Below are positions 1-6,187 of a stretch of DNA of 28,537 nucleotides, in pieces; position 1 is the first letter of the stretch, and every line of letters begins with the position of its first letter. The notes under the pieces are model-generated. The model was not told the origin of the DNA. It worked only from the letters and a program-made list of their open reading frames with translations, and did not search any database. Origin of the DNA: an uncultured Lachnospiraceae bacterium (lineage in GTDB: Bacteria; Bacillota; Clostridia; Lachnospirales; Lachnospiraceae); assembly GCA_910585825.1 (NCBI GenBank), contig CAJUEY010000035.1, positions 1-28,537 of the forward strand, written 5' to 3'. The position numbers were made by a program, and so were the translations under genes.

Positions 1-45
1 GAGGAAGGACGGGAGGATGCGATCGGAATCTGTATGAAGTTTTGA
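1..45 (+). CDS. possible 3' end of an upstream gene (partial)
   Basis: The frame starting at base 1 is open for 14 codons (EEGREDAIGICMKF) and stops with TGA at 43-45. The amphipathic, charged sequence reads like the C-terminus of a real protein, but it is far too short to identify. If real, it ends 27 bases before tRNA-Asn. Bases 46-72 show no clear promoter, so the tRNA cluster may be transcribed from upstream of the window. This is inference from one short open frame. Confidence 0.3.
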   Translation, partial: EEGREDAIGICMKF

Positions 46-72
46 AGGTATAGGAAGAAAGATACCAGACAT

Positions 73-145
73 TCCTCGATAGCTCAGTCGGTAGAGCACG
101 CGGCTGTTAACCGCGCTGTCGTAGGTTCGAGTCCTACTCGGGGAG
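73..145 (+). tRNA. tRNA-Asn (GTT)
   Basis: A 73-nt cloverleaf. The acceptor strand TCCTCGA pairs with TCGGGGA (one G-T pair) and G is the discriminator. The D arm contains AGCTCAGTCGGTAGAGC, the anticodon stem is CGCGG/CCGCG with loop CTGTTAA, and the T loop is TTCGAGT. The anticodon GTT lies at 106-108. No CCA is encoded; a run of seven T follows directly, so the end must be completed by CCA-adding enzyme. It is the first of three tightly spaced tRNA genes. Confidence 0.98.
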
Positions 146-152
146 TTTTTTT

Positions 153-224
153 GGCTCCATGGTCAAGCGGTTAAGACATCGCCCTTTCACGGCGGTAACA
201 CGGGTTCGATTCCCGTTGGAGTCA
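153..224 (+). tRNA. tRNA-Glu (TTC)
   Basis: A 72-nt cloverleaf. The acceptor GGCTCCA pairs with TGGAGTC, the anticodon stem TCGCC pairs with GGCGG around loop CTTTCAC (anticodon TTC at 186-188), and the T arm is CGGGTTCGATTCCCG. The discriminator is A and no CCA is encoded. It begins 7 bases after tRNA-Asn and ends 6 bases before tRNA-Cys, so the three are presumably processed from one transcript. Confidence 0.98.
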
Positions 225-230
225 TTATAA

Positions 231-301
231 GGCGACATAGCCAAGGGGTAAGGCACGGGTCTGCAACACCCTTATCATCGGTTCAAATCCGATTGTCGCC
301 T
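231..301 (+). tRNA. tRNA-Cys (GCA)
   Basis: A 71-nt cloverleaf. The acceptor GGCGACA pairs with TGTCGCC, the anticodon loop is TCTGCAA (anticodon GCA at 263-265), the T arm is ATCGGTTCAAATCCGAT, and the discriminator is T. CCA is not encoded. The gene runs straight into a run of six T (301-306), so its acceptor/T-arm hairpin could add to transcription termination. Confidence 0.97.
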
Positions 302-346
302 TTTTTAATACAGAAATATCTATTGAGTAGTTTTATACTTAAACAG

Positions 347-394
347 AATCCGTTTATGAACTGAAAGTGGTAGTTCATGTGCGGATTATTTTTT
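347..394 (+). terminator. probable intrinsic terminator of the tRNA cluster
   Basis: Nested inverted repeats are visible: AATCCG (347-352) pairs with CGGATT (382-387), and inside it ATGAACT (356-362) pairs with AGTTCAT (372-378) around a 9-base loop. The outer arm is followed by A and six T (389-394). The shape and T tract fit a Rho-independent terminator between the tRNA cluster and the aroE promoter. The internal loop between the two stems weakens it, so a partial terminator or attenuator is also possible. Confidence 0.6.
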
Positions 395-405
395 GTCTTC
401 CATTC

Positions 406-434
406 TTGTATAACGAAAACAATTGTTATATAAT
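406..434 (+). promoter_or_regulatory. sigma-A type promoter for aroE-aroD
   Basis: A perfect -10 TATAAT lies at 429-434 and a -35-like TTGTAT at 406-411, with a 17-base spacer. The predicted start near 440 leaves a short leader of about 38 nt to the aroE ATG. The box downstream of the terminator-like hairpin at 347-394 supports independent transcription. Confidence 0.75.
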
Positions 435-477
435 GAAAAACAAAAAATACAGGAAAATAAAGAAAAGAGGACAAAAA

Positions 478-1353
478 ATGGCAGAGAGAATTACAGGACA
501 TACAGAGTTGATTGGTTTAATGGCATATCCCATTCGCCATTCCAGTTCGCCGGCAATACATAATGAAGCATTTGCATATTTAGGTCTGGATTATGCTTAT
601 CTGGCTTTTGAAGTGGATAATGACACATTAGAGGATGCGATCAAAGGACTTCGGGCTATGAAGATGCCGGGCGCAAATTTATCTATGCCAAATAAAGCGG
701 CAGTGTTGCCGTATCTGGACAAATTGTCTCCGGCAGCAGAGCTTTGTGGCGCTGTAAATACAATCGTAAATGAAGATGGAGTATTGACTGGGCATATTAC
801 GGACGGAATCGGTTATATGGAGGCGCTGAAAGATAATGATATAGATGTGATTGGGAAAAAAATGACAATTGTAGGTTCCGGCGGCGCAGCTACAGCAATT
901 CAGGTCCAAGCAGCATTGGACGGAGTGGCAGAAATATCCATATTTAATATGAAAGATAAATTTTGGGATAATGCACAGGCTACTGTGGACAAGATCGCAG
1001 AGAGAACAAACTGTAAAGTATCCTTACATGATCTGGCTGATATGAATAAGTTGAAGTCAGAAATAGAAGAGTCGTATCTTTTTACCAATGCGACAGGAAT
1101 GGGTATGAAACCAATGGAAGGACAGACGTATATACCGGATATTTCCTATTTTAGACCGGAACTGATCGTCACAGATGTGATCTATTCTCCAACTGAAACA
1201 AAGATGCTGAAAATGGCCAAAGAAGCAGGTTGTAAAACAATGAATGGCATGGGTATGCTTTTGTTTCAGGGAGCTGCGGCATTCAAGCTCTGGACAGGAA
1301 AAGAGATGCCCATTGAACATATGAAAGAAGTGTTGAATATCAAATACGATTAA
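478..1353 (+). CDS. aroE: quinate/shikimate 5-dehydrogenase, AroE family (YdiB type)
   Basis: A 291-aa protein that reduces 3-dehydroshikimate to shikimate (or handles quinate) with NAD(P)H in the cytosolic aromatic pathway. Visible are the substrate-binding motif RHSSSPAIHNEAF near residues 18-30, NLSMPNKAAV carrying the catalytic Lys, GAVNTIV, the catalytic Asp in ITDG, and a Rossmann glycine loop SGGAATAI near residue 130. The SMPNK form (not T-I/V-P-H-K) and the C-terminal GCKTMNGMGMLLFQGA match YdiB-like enzymes rather than classical AroE. ATG 478 is chosen over the longer frame because AGAGGAC precedes it and the family N-terminus begins there. It forms an operon with aroD 18 bases downstream, as ydiB-aroD does in E. 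coli. Cofactor preference cannot be read from the sequence. Confidence 0.95.
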   Translation: MAERITGHTELIGLMAYPIRHSSSPAIHNEAFAYLGLDYAYLAFEVDNDTLEDAIKGLRAMKMPGANLSMPNKAAVLPYLDKLSPAAELCGAVNTIVNEDGVLTGHITDGIGYMEALKDNDIDVIGKKMTIVGSGGAATAIQVQAALDGVAEISIFNMKDKFWDNAQATVDKIAERTNCKVSLHDLADMNKLKSEIEESYLFTNATGMGMKPMEGQTYIPDISYFRPELIVTDVIYSPTETKMLKMAKEAGCKTMNGMGMLLFQGAAAFKLWTGKEMPIEHMKEVLNIKYD

Positions 1354-1371
1354 GAAACGAGAGGCGCAGAT

Positions 1372-2130
1372 ATGAATCCGGTAATTGTGAGAAATCTGGA
1401 GATTGGAACAGGAATTCCTAAAATCTGTGCACCTATAGTAGGTGTTACAAAAGAGGAAATTATCCATGAAGCAGAAAAAATGAAACATCTCTCTGTAGAT
1501 ATTGCAGAATGGCGTGCAGACTGGTTTGAAGAAGTATTTCATATTGAAACGGTAAAAGACATTCTTAAAAGTCTTCGGGATATTTTAGGAGAGATGCCGG
1601 TTTTATTTACGTTCCGCACCTTAAAAGAAGGCGGGGAAAAATCAATTGACAGGGAAGATTATATGCGCTTGATCCAGGACGCAGCAAAAACCAATTGCGT
1701 GGACTTGGTTGATGTGGAAATGTTTTTTGGAGATGAAGTAAAAGACATTATCGAACAGGTGCATCAGCATGGCGTAAAAGTCATTGCATCAAATCATGAT
1801 TTTGAGAAAACGCCGGATGTAGACGAAATGATCAGCAGACTTTGTAAAATGCAAAACCTCGGTGCAGATCTGCTTAAAATAGCTGTAATGCCTCAATGCA
1901 GGAAGGATGTTTTGAATTTGCTGACAGCTACGGAAGAGATGTATCGAAAATATGCAAAATGTCCTATTATTACAATGTCTATGTCCCAAATGGGAGTGGT
2001 CAGCCGTCTCTGCGGGGAGCTTTCCGGCTCGGCAGTGACCTTTGGCGCTGCCGGAAAGGCATCTGCTCCAGGACAGATTGGAACAGAAAAACTTTCAGAG
2101 ATGCTTCTTATGCTGCATAATGATTTGTAA
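1372..2130 (+). CDS. aroD: 3-dehydroquinate dehydratase, type I
   Basis: A 252-aa type I (Schiff-base) dehydroquinase that dehydrates 3-dehydroquinate to 3-dehydroshikimate, the step before the neighbouring AroE. Family landmarks are EWRADWF (46-52), FTFRTLKEGG (79-88), the catalytic His142 in ASNHDF, the Schiff-base Lys169 in LLKIAVMP, and the C-terminal loop around SRLCGELSGSAVTFG and ASAPGQ. Length equals that of E. coli AroD (His143/Lys170). The start has GAGAGG upstream. The gene ends 9 bases before the -35 box of the ribosomal protein promoter, and no separate terminator is visible, so readthrough into the S10 leader is possible. Confidence 0.97.
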   Translation: MNPVIVRNLEIGTGIPKICAPIVGVTKEEIIHEAEKMKHLSVDIAEWRADWFEEVFHIETVKDILKSLRDILGEMPVLFTFRTLKEGGEKSIDREDYMRLIQDAAKTNCVDLVDVEMFFGDEVKDIIEQVHQHGVKVIASNHDFEKTPDVDEMISRLCKMQNLGADLLKIAVMPQCRKDVLNLLTATEEMYRKYAKCPIITMSMSQMGVVSRLCGELSGSAVTFGAAGKASAPGQIGTEKLSEMLLMLHNDL

Positions 2131-2139
2131 AAAAAACAC

Positions 2140-2168
2140 TTGCAATTTCAAATTCTTTCCTGTATACT
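2140..2168 (+). promoter_or_regulatory. main promoter of the S10-spc ribosomal protein cluster
   Basis: TTGCAA (2140-2145) and TATACT (2163-2168) are separated by exactly 17 bases, five of six and five of six consensus matches. The predicted start near 2174-2176 gives a leader of about 224 nt before rpsJ. An A-rich stretch precedes the -35 box (2129-2136), resembling an UP-element-like sequence as seen at rRNA and r-protein promoters. Confidence 0.85.
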
Positions 2169-2173
2169 ATAGG

Positions 2174-2397
2174 ATGCTGTGGCATGATAGCGATGAAACG
2201 TGAGGTTGCTGCCCTAAAAGGGCAGGTTTTCCGTGGAGCGAATGTCAAGTTAGGAAACTGGCGACAAGTCACTGTTCACAATAAAGTCTACAAGGATAAG
2301 TAGAAATTGCGGGCAAGTCATAATGACACACCCGGCAAAGTGTACAGTCACCGCTTGTCGTACTGAAGTAAAGTGCGAAAAGGAGGCGACTTTTTTT
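2174..2397 (+). promoter_or_regulatory. long structured 5' leader of rpsJ (candidate r-protein autoregulatory RNA)
   Basis: Helices that can be read directly: ATGC/GCAT (2174-2177/2182-2185); CTGCCC/GGGCAG (2209-2214/2220-2225, loop TAAAA); AGTT/AACT (2248-2251/2256-2259); a long-range helix CGACAAG/CTTGTCG (2262-2268/2354-2360) stacked on ACTGT/ACAGT (2271-2275/2344-2348) and, after a 2-nt bulge, ACA/TGT. This encloses two hairpins, TCTAC/GTAGA (2287-2291/2300-2304) and CGGG/CCCG (2310-2313/2331-2334), the latter holding GTCA/TGAC (2317-2320/2324-2327). The rpsJ Shine-Dalgarno follows at about 2381. S10 operons are autoregulated by L4 in some bacteria; a similar role here is inference. I cannot assign a known RNA family. 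Confidence 0.7.
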
Positions 2398-2715
2398 ATG
2401 GCAAGTCAGGTAATGAGAATCACATTAAAAGCGTATGATCATGAACTTGTGGATGCATCTGCAAAGAAAATTATTGAAACTGTAAAAAAGAATGGATCAC
2501 AGGTGAGCGGACCGGTGCCCCTTCCGACTAAGAAGGAAGTAGTTACAATTTTAAGGGCCGTACACAAATATAAGGATTCCAGAGAGCAGTTCGAGCAGAG
2601 AACGCACAAGAGACTGATCGATATCATAACGCCTACTCAGAAAACTGTGGATGCGTTATCCCGGTTAGAGATGCCTGCAGGCGTATATATTGATATCAAA
2701 ATGAAAAACAAGTGA
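2398..2715 (+). CDS. rpsJ: 30S ribosomal protein S10
   Basis: A 105-aa S10 of the 30S head, also NusE in transcription antitermination complexes. Diagnostic stretches are MRITLKAYDHELVD near the N-terminus, SGPVPLPTKKEVVTILRA and EQRTHKRLIDI in the middle, and a C-terminus ending IDIKMKNK. ATG 2398 is used because AAAGGAGGCGAC sits 11 bases upstream; the longer open frame upstream lies in the structured leader and is not S10-like. First gene of the cluster; the next gene, rplC, is separated by 163 bases. Confidence 0.98.
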   Translation: MASQVMRITLKAYDHELVDASAKKIIETVKKNGSQVSGPVPLPTKKEVVTILRAVHKYKDSREQFEQRTHKRLIDIITPTQKTVDALSRLEMPAGVYIDIKMKNK

Positions 2716-2832
2716 TCTTAAACGGATTTCGTCACAAAAATGATCAGCAACACAAGTTATTTAAGAAATAATCCTCGAAGGTTTAATATAGAAGTTATGC
2801 TTGGCATCCACATATATTGACTGTTCTAGGAT

Positions 2833-2851
2833 GAACGCAGGCGATGCGTTC
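2833..2851 (+). other. stem-loop in the rpsJ-rplC spacer
   Basis: GAACGCA (2833-2839) and TGCGTTC (2845-2851) form a perfect 7-bp stem with loop GGCGA, 20 bases before the rplC Shine-Dalgarno AGGAGG. No T tract follows, so it is not an intrinsic terminator. The rest of the 163-base spacer (2716-2878) has no gene; two GATC-centred inverted segments near 2714-2752 may pair. Role unknown: mRNA processing, stability or translational control are all possible. Confidence 0.5.
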
Positions 2852-2878
2852 CGCTGTAGGAAAACAGGAGGTAAAGGA

Positions 2879-3562
2879 ATGAAAAAAGCTATTTTAGGCA
2901 CAAAAGTCGGAATGACTCAAGTTTTCGGCGAAGACGGCGTTTTGGTGCCCGTTACGGTAGTACAGGCCGGACCGTGTGTCGTAACCCAGGTTAAGACGGT
3001 AGAAAATGACGGTTATGACGCGGTACAGGTTGGATTCGTTGACAAAAAAGAAAAAATCGTAAGCAAAGATGCGAGCGGTAAAAAAGATATCAGAAACAGA
3101 CACGGCGTTAACAAGGCTGAGAAAGGCCATTTTGATAAAGCCGGCGTTTCCGGAAAGAGATATGTCAGAGAGTTTAAGCTTGAGAATGTACAGGATTACA
3201 ATCTTGCAGACGAGATCAAAGTTGATATCTTTGCTGCAGGCGACAAAATTGACGCTACTGCAATCACAAAGGGAAAAGGATTCCAGGGCGCGATCAAGAG
3301 ATTTGGTCAGCACAGAGGACCTATGACGCATGGTTCCAAGTTTCATCGTCATCAGGGTTCCAATGGTGCCTGCTCTTCACCAAGCCGTGTGTTTAAAGGA
3401 AAAGGAATGCCTGGACAAATGGGACATGTGAAAGCGACTGTTCAGAATCTTGAAATTGTCCGTGTAGATGCAGAAAACAATCTTCTGTTGATTAAAGGCG
3501 CAATACCTGGCCCGAAGAAATCGTTAGTAACAATTAAGGAATCAGTGAAAGCGGCTAAGTAA
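2879..3562 (+). CDS. rplC: 50S ribosomal protein L3
   Basis: A 227-aa L3, an early-assembling protein reaching the peptidyl transferase centre. The N-terminus MKKAILGTKVGMTQVF is the family signature, followed by the long internal loop GKGFQGAIKRFGQHRG and HGSKFHRHQGSNG, and KGKGMPGQMG. Length is somewhat above the usual 206-210 aa, mainly through a central charged stretch (KKDIRNRHGVNKAEKGHFDK). ATG 2879 has AGGAGG upstream; a longer frame from 2801 is leader sequence. Confidence 0.98.
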   Translation: MKKAILGTKVGMTQVFGEDGVLVPVTVVQAGPCVVTQVKTVENDGYDAVQVGFVDKKEKIVSKDASGKKDIRNRHGVNKAEKGHFDKAGVSGKRYVREFKLENVQDYNLADEIKVDIFAAGDKIDATAITKGKGFQGAIKRFGQHRGPMTHGSKFHRHQGSNGACSSPSRVFKGKGMPGQMGHVKATVQNLEIVRVDAENNLLLIKGAIPGPKKSLVTIKESVKAAK

Positions 3563-3592
3563 TAGCGCTTACAGGAAAGGAGGAATACACAG

Positions 3593-4213
3593 ATGGCAAC
3601 AGTATCTGTTTTAAATATGGAAGGCAAAGAAGTTGGAACCATGGAATTGAGCGATGCTATTTTCGGCGCCAAAATAAATGAGCACCTGGTGCATATGGCA
3701 GTGGTTCAACAGCTTGCAAATAACCGTCAGGGCACACAGAGCGCAAGGACGCGTTCAGAAGTTCGCGGCGGCGGCAGAAAGCCATGGAGACAGAAAGGAA
3801 CCGGTCATGCAAGACAGGGGTCCATCCGAGCTCCGCAGTGGAAAGGCGGCGGTGTTGTATTTGCGCCAAAGCCAAGGGATTATTCATTCAAATTGAATAA
3901 AAAAGAGAAAAGAGCGGCTTTAAAATCTGTATTGACTTCCAGAGTACAGGAAAATAAATTTATCGTTTTGGATGAATTAAAATTAGATGAGATCAAGACA
4001 AAGAAATTTGTAGAAGTTATGAAGAATTTAAATGTTGAGAAAGCATTGGTTGTATTAAATGAAAATGATCAGAATGTGATCAAATCTGCAGCTAATATCC
4101 CGACAGTGAAAACAGCTTTGACCAATACAATCAACGTATTTGATATTTTGAAATACAATACGCTGATCGTAACAAAGGCTGCTGTAGAAAGCATCGAGGA
4201 GGTGTATGCATAA
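3593..4213 (+). CDS. rplD: 50S ribosomal protein L4
   Basis: A 206-aa L4, a 23S-binding protein whose extended loop (TRSEVRGGGRKPWRQKGTGH and on through QWKGGGVVFAP, roughly residues 46-85) lines the exit tunnel near the macrolide site. In E. coli L4 also represses the S10 operon by acting on its leader; the structured rpsJ leader makes this protein a candidate ligand here, which is inference. The start has GAAAGGAGG upstream. The stop overlaps the rplW start as TAATG, suggesting translational coupling. Confidence 0.98.
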   Translation: MATVSVLNMEGKEVGTMELSDAIFGAKINEHLVHMAVVQQLANNRQGTQSARTRSEVRGGGRKPWRQKGTGHARQGSIRAPQWKGGGVVFAPKPRDYSFKLNKKEKRAALKSVLTSRVQENKFIVLDELKLDEIKTKKFVEVMKNLNVEKALVVLNENDQNVIKSAANIPTVKTALTNTINVFDILKYNTLIVTKAAVESIEEVYA

Positions 4214-4512
4214 TGGCAAACATACAATATTATGACGTAATCCTCAAACCGGTCGTAACCGAGAAAAGTATGAACGCAATGGCTGATAAGAAATATGTAT
4301 TTTTTGTTCATCCGGAAGCGAACAAGACGATGATCAAAGAAGCCGTTGAGAAAATGTTTGAAGGAGTAAAAGTTCAGAAAGTCAACACAATGAACATCAA
4401 AGGCAAACGAAAAAGACGTGGTATGGCAGTCGGAAGAACAGCCGCTACCAAGAAAGCGATTGTTCAGTTGACGGAAGACAGTGCTGATATTGAAATTTTC
4501 AGCGGAATCTAA
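4213..4512 (+). CDS. rplW: 50S ribosomal protein L23
   Basis: A 99-aa L23, which sits at the tunnel exit and docks trigger factor, SRP and SecY. YDVILKPVVTEKSMNAM at the N-terminus and the basic segment VNTMNIKGKRKRRGM are family signatures. The start codon shares one base with the rplD stop; AGGAGGTG lies at 4198-4205 inside rplD. Length is normal. A 74-base spacer with two hairpins follows before rplB. Confidence 0.98.
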   Translation: MANIQYYDVILKPVVTEKSMNAMADKKYVFFVHPEANKTMIKEAVEKMFEGVKVQKVNTMNIKGKRKRRGMAVGRTAATKKAIVQLTEDSADIEIFSGI

Positions 4513-4522
4513 TAAAGCATTG

Positions 4523-4586
4523 AAATACCTTCGGGTATACCTTTGTGGCATAAGAAGTGTGCCATATCAGAGAAAGGAGAATTGCG
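4523..4586 (+). repeat. UUCG-hairpin element upstream of rplB (family 2, copy 1)
   Basis: ATACC (4525-4529) pairs with GGTAT (4534-4538) around TTCG, giving a classic extra-stable C(UUCG)G tetraloop. After ACCTTTG a second hairpin forms: TGGCA (4546-4550) with TGCCA (4560-4564), extendable by two pairs. AAAGGAG follows 8 bases later and is the rplB Shine-Dalgarno. A related copy, including the Shine-Dalgarno and the AA-TGC after it, lies at 26034-26102. Within the second stem the bases differ between copies but pairing is kept. Confidence 0.6.
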
Positions 4587-5429
4587 ATGGGAATTAAGAC
4601 ATATAACCCATATACACCTTCCAGAAGAAACATGACCGGATCTGATTTTTCTGAGATTACAAAGAAAACTCCTGAAAAATCCCTGTGTGTTTCTTTGAAG
4701 AAACATGCCGGACGTAATAACCAGGGTAAGATTACGGTTAGACATCATGGCGGCGGAAATAGAAGAAAATACAGAATGATTGACTTTAAAAGAAGAAAAG
4801 ACGGAATTCCCGCTACGGTAATCGGAATTGAATACGATCCGAACAGAACGGCGAATATTGCGTTGATCTGCTATGCAGACGGGAAGAAAGCATATATTCT
4901 TGCTCCAGAAGGATTGACAGACGGAATGAAGGTTATGAACGGACCGGAAGCAGAAATAAGAGTAGGAAACTGTCTGCCTCTTGAGAATATTCCAGTAGGT
5001 ACTCAGGTACACAACATTGAATTGTATGCAGGAAAAGGCGGTCAGTTGGCACGGTCTGCAGGAAATTCAGCTCAGTTAATGGCAAAAGAAGGAAAATACG
5101 CAACTTTAAGACTTCCTTCCGGAGAAATGCGTATGGTTCCGATTAGCTGCAGAGCAACGATCGGCGTAATCGGCAATGGTGATCATAACCTGATTAACAT
5201 TGGTAAAGCGGGACGTAAAAGACATATGGGTATTCGCCCGACTGTCCGCGGTTCTGTTATGAACCCGAATGACCATCCACACGGTGGTGGTGAAGGCAGG
5301 GCTCCAATCGGACGTCCGGGTCCATGTACACCTTGGGGCAAACCGGCGCTCGGCTTGAAGACCAGAAAGAAGAACAAGCAGTCTAACAAGCTTATCGTAA
5401 GAAGAAGAGACGGTAAGGCAACGAAATAA
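4587..5429 (+). CDS. rplB: 50S ribosomal protein L2
   Basis: A 280-aa L2, a core protein of the large subunit needed for subunit joining and peptidyl transferase. Visible are MGIKTYNPYTPSRRNMTGSD, the RNA-binding centre with GRNNQGKITVRHHGGGNRR and YRMIDFKRRK, and the C-terminal DHPHGGGEGRAPIGRPG containing the conserved histidine near the peptidyl transferase centre. ATG 4587 has AAAGGAG 7 bases upstream and matches the family N-terminus; a longer frame from 4557 adds non-family residues. Confidence 0.98.
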   Translation: MGIKTYNPYTPSRRNMTGSDFSEITKKTPEKSLCVSLKKHAGRNNQGKITVRHHGGGNRRKYRMIDFKRRKDGIPATVIGIEYDPNRTANIALICYADGKKAYILAPEGLTDGMKVMNGPEAEIRVGNCLPLENIPVGTQVHNIELYAGKGGQLARSAGNSAQLMAKEGKYATLRLPSGEMRMVPISCRATIGVIGNGDHNLINIGKAGRKRHMGIRPTVRGSVMNPNDHPHGGGEGRAPIGRPGPCTPWGKPALGLKTRKKNKQSNKLIVRRRDGKATK

Positions 5430-5435
5430 GAAGGC

Positions 5436-5469
5436 GCCCACAGGGCAATAATGCCGTTACTGCGTGGGC
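5436..5469 (+). repeat. composite stem-loop before rpsS (family 1, copy A)
   Basis: GCCCAC (5436-5441) pairs with GTGGGC (5464-5469); inside, GGCA (5444-5447) pairs with TGCC (5452-5455), leaving an unpaired 3' side (5456-5463) and almost none on the 5' side. The Shine-Dalgarno AAGGAGG begins about 7 bases after the outer stem. Related elements with the same lopsided shape and spacing lie at 7778-7810, 15515-15547 and 15563-15596. Confidence 0.65.
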
Positions 5470-5487
5470 AAGTATAAGGAGGTAATT

Positions 5488-5769
5488 ATGGCTCGTTCAT
5501 TAAAGAAAGGACCATTTGCAGATGAAAGCTTATTAAAGAAAATTGATGCAATGAACGCTTCCGGAGACAAAACAGTCATTAAGACATGGTCTCGTCGTTC
5601 TACAATTTTCCCACAGTTCGTCGGACATACAATTGCAGTTCATGATGGAAGAAAACATGTACCTGTATATATTACAGAGGATATGGTTGGACACAAGCTG
5701 GGTGAGTTTGTAGCAACCAGAACTTACAGAGGACACGGCAAAGACGAAAAGAAATCAGGCGTCAGATAA
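5488..5769 (+). CDS. rpsS: 30S ribosomal protein S19
   Basis: A 93-aa S19 of the 30S head, contacting the A-site finger and S13. MARSLKKGPFADE at the N-terminus, TWSRRSTIFPQFVGHTIAVH, and the C-terminal GEFVATRTYRGHGKD are the family pattern and length. ATG 5488 has AAGGAGGTAATT upstream; the longer frame from 5464 would start inside the family 1 stem-loop. Confidence 0.98.
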   Translation: MARSLKKGPFADESLLKKIDAMNASGDKTVIKTWSRRSTIFPQFVGHTIAVHDGRKHVPVYITEDMVGHKLGEFVATRTYRGHGKDEKKSGVR

Positions 5770-5789
5770 TTTGAAAGGAGGTTTTATTC

Positions 5790-6176
5790 ATGGCAAAAGG
5801 ACATAGATCCCAGATAAAGAGAGAAAGAAATGAAAAGAAAGATACAAGGCCTTCCGCAAAATTATCTTATGCCAGAGTATCCGTTCAGAAGGCTTGTTTT
5901 GTGTTGGATGCTATCCGCGGAAAGGATGTTGCGACTGCACTTGCCATTTTGGCGTATAATCCAAGATATGCTTCCAGCGTTATTGAAAAATTACTAAAAT
6001 CTGCTATTGCAAATGCAGAGAATAATAACGGAATGAAAGCGGAGAACCTTTACATTGCAGAATGTTACGCAAACAAAGGACCAACAATGAAGAGAATCAG
6101 ACCAAGAGCACAGGGCAGGGCTTATCGAATTGAAAAGAGAATGAGTCATATCACAATTGTGCTGGATGAGAAATAA
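5790..6176 (+). CDS. rplV: 50S ribosomal protein L22
   Basis: A 128-aa L22. The globular part binds several 23S domains and the extended beta-hairpin (around CYANKGPTMKRIRPRAQGRA) lines the nascent-peptide tunnel near the macrolide site. The conserved end SHITIVL is present. The N-terminal 18 residues are basic and charged before the family start at TRPSAKLSYARVSVQK, a modest extension over E. coli (110 aa). AAAGGAGG precedes the ATG; 20 bases separate it from rpsS and 11 from rpsC. Confidence 0.98.
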   Translation: MAKGHRSQIKRERNEKKDTRPSAKLSYARVSVQKACFVLDAIRGKDVATALAILAYNPRYASSVIEKLLKSAIANAENNNGMKAENLYIAECYANKGPTMKRIRPRAQGRAYRIEKRMSHITIVLDEK

Positions 6177-6187
6177 GGAGGGCGAAC

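Noticed and set aside
146..152. T run after tRNA-Asn as a terminator
   Set aside because: The next tRNA starts immediately and would be lost; the cluster is more simply one transcript ended by the hairpin at 347-394.
283..501. Minus-strand frame over tRNA-Cys and the aroE leader
   Set aside because: It overlaps a tRNA gene, a terminator-like hairpin and a promoter, and its composition is not protein-like.
2323..2397. N-terminal extension of rpsJ
   Set aside because: These bases belong to the structured leader; the good Shine-Dalgarno and the S10-like sequence place the start at 2398.
2894..3352. Long minus-strand frames inside ribosomal protein genes
   Set aside because: They are shadows of strongly conserved genes on the other strand, without ribosome binding sites or family features.
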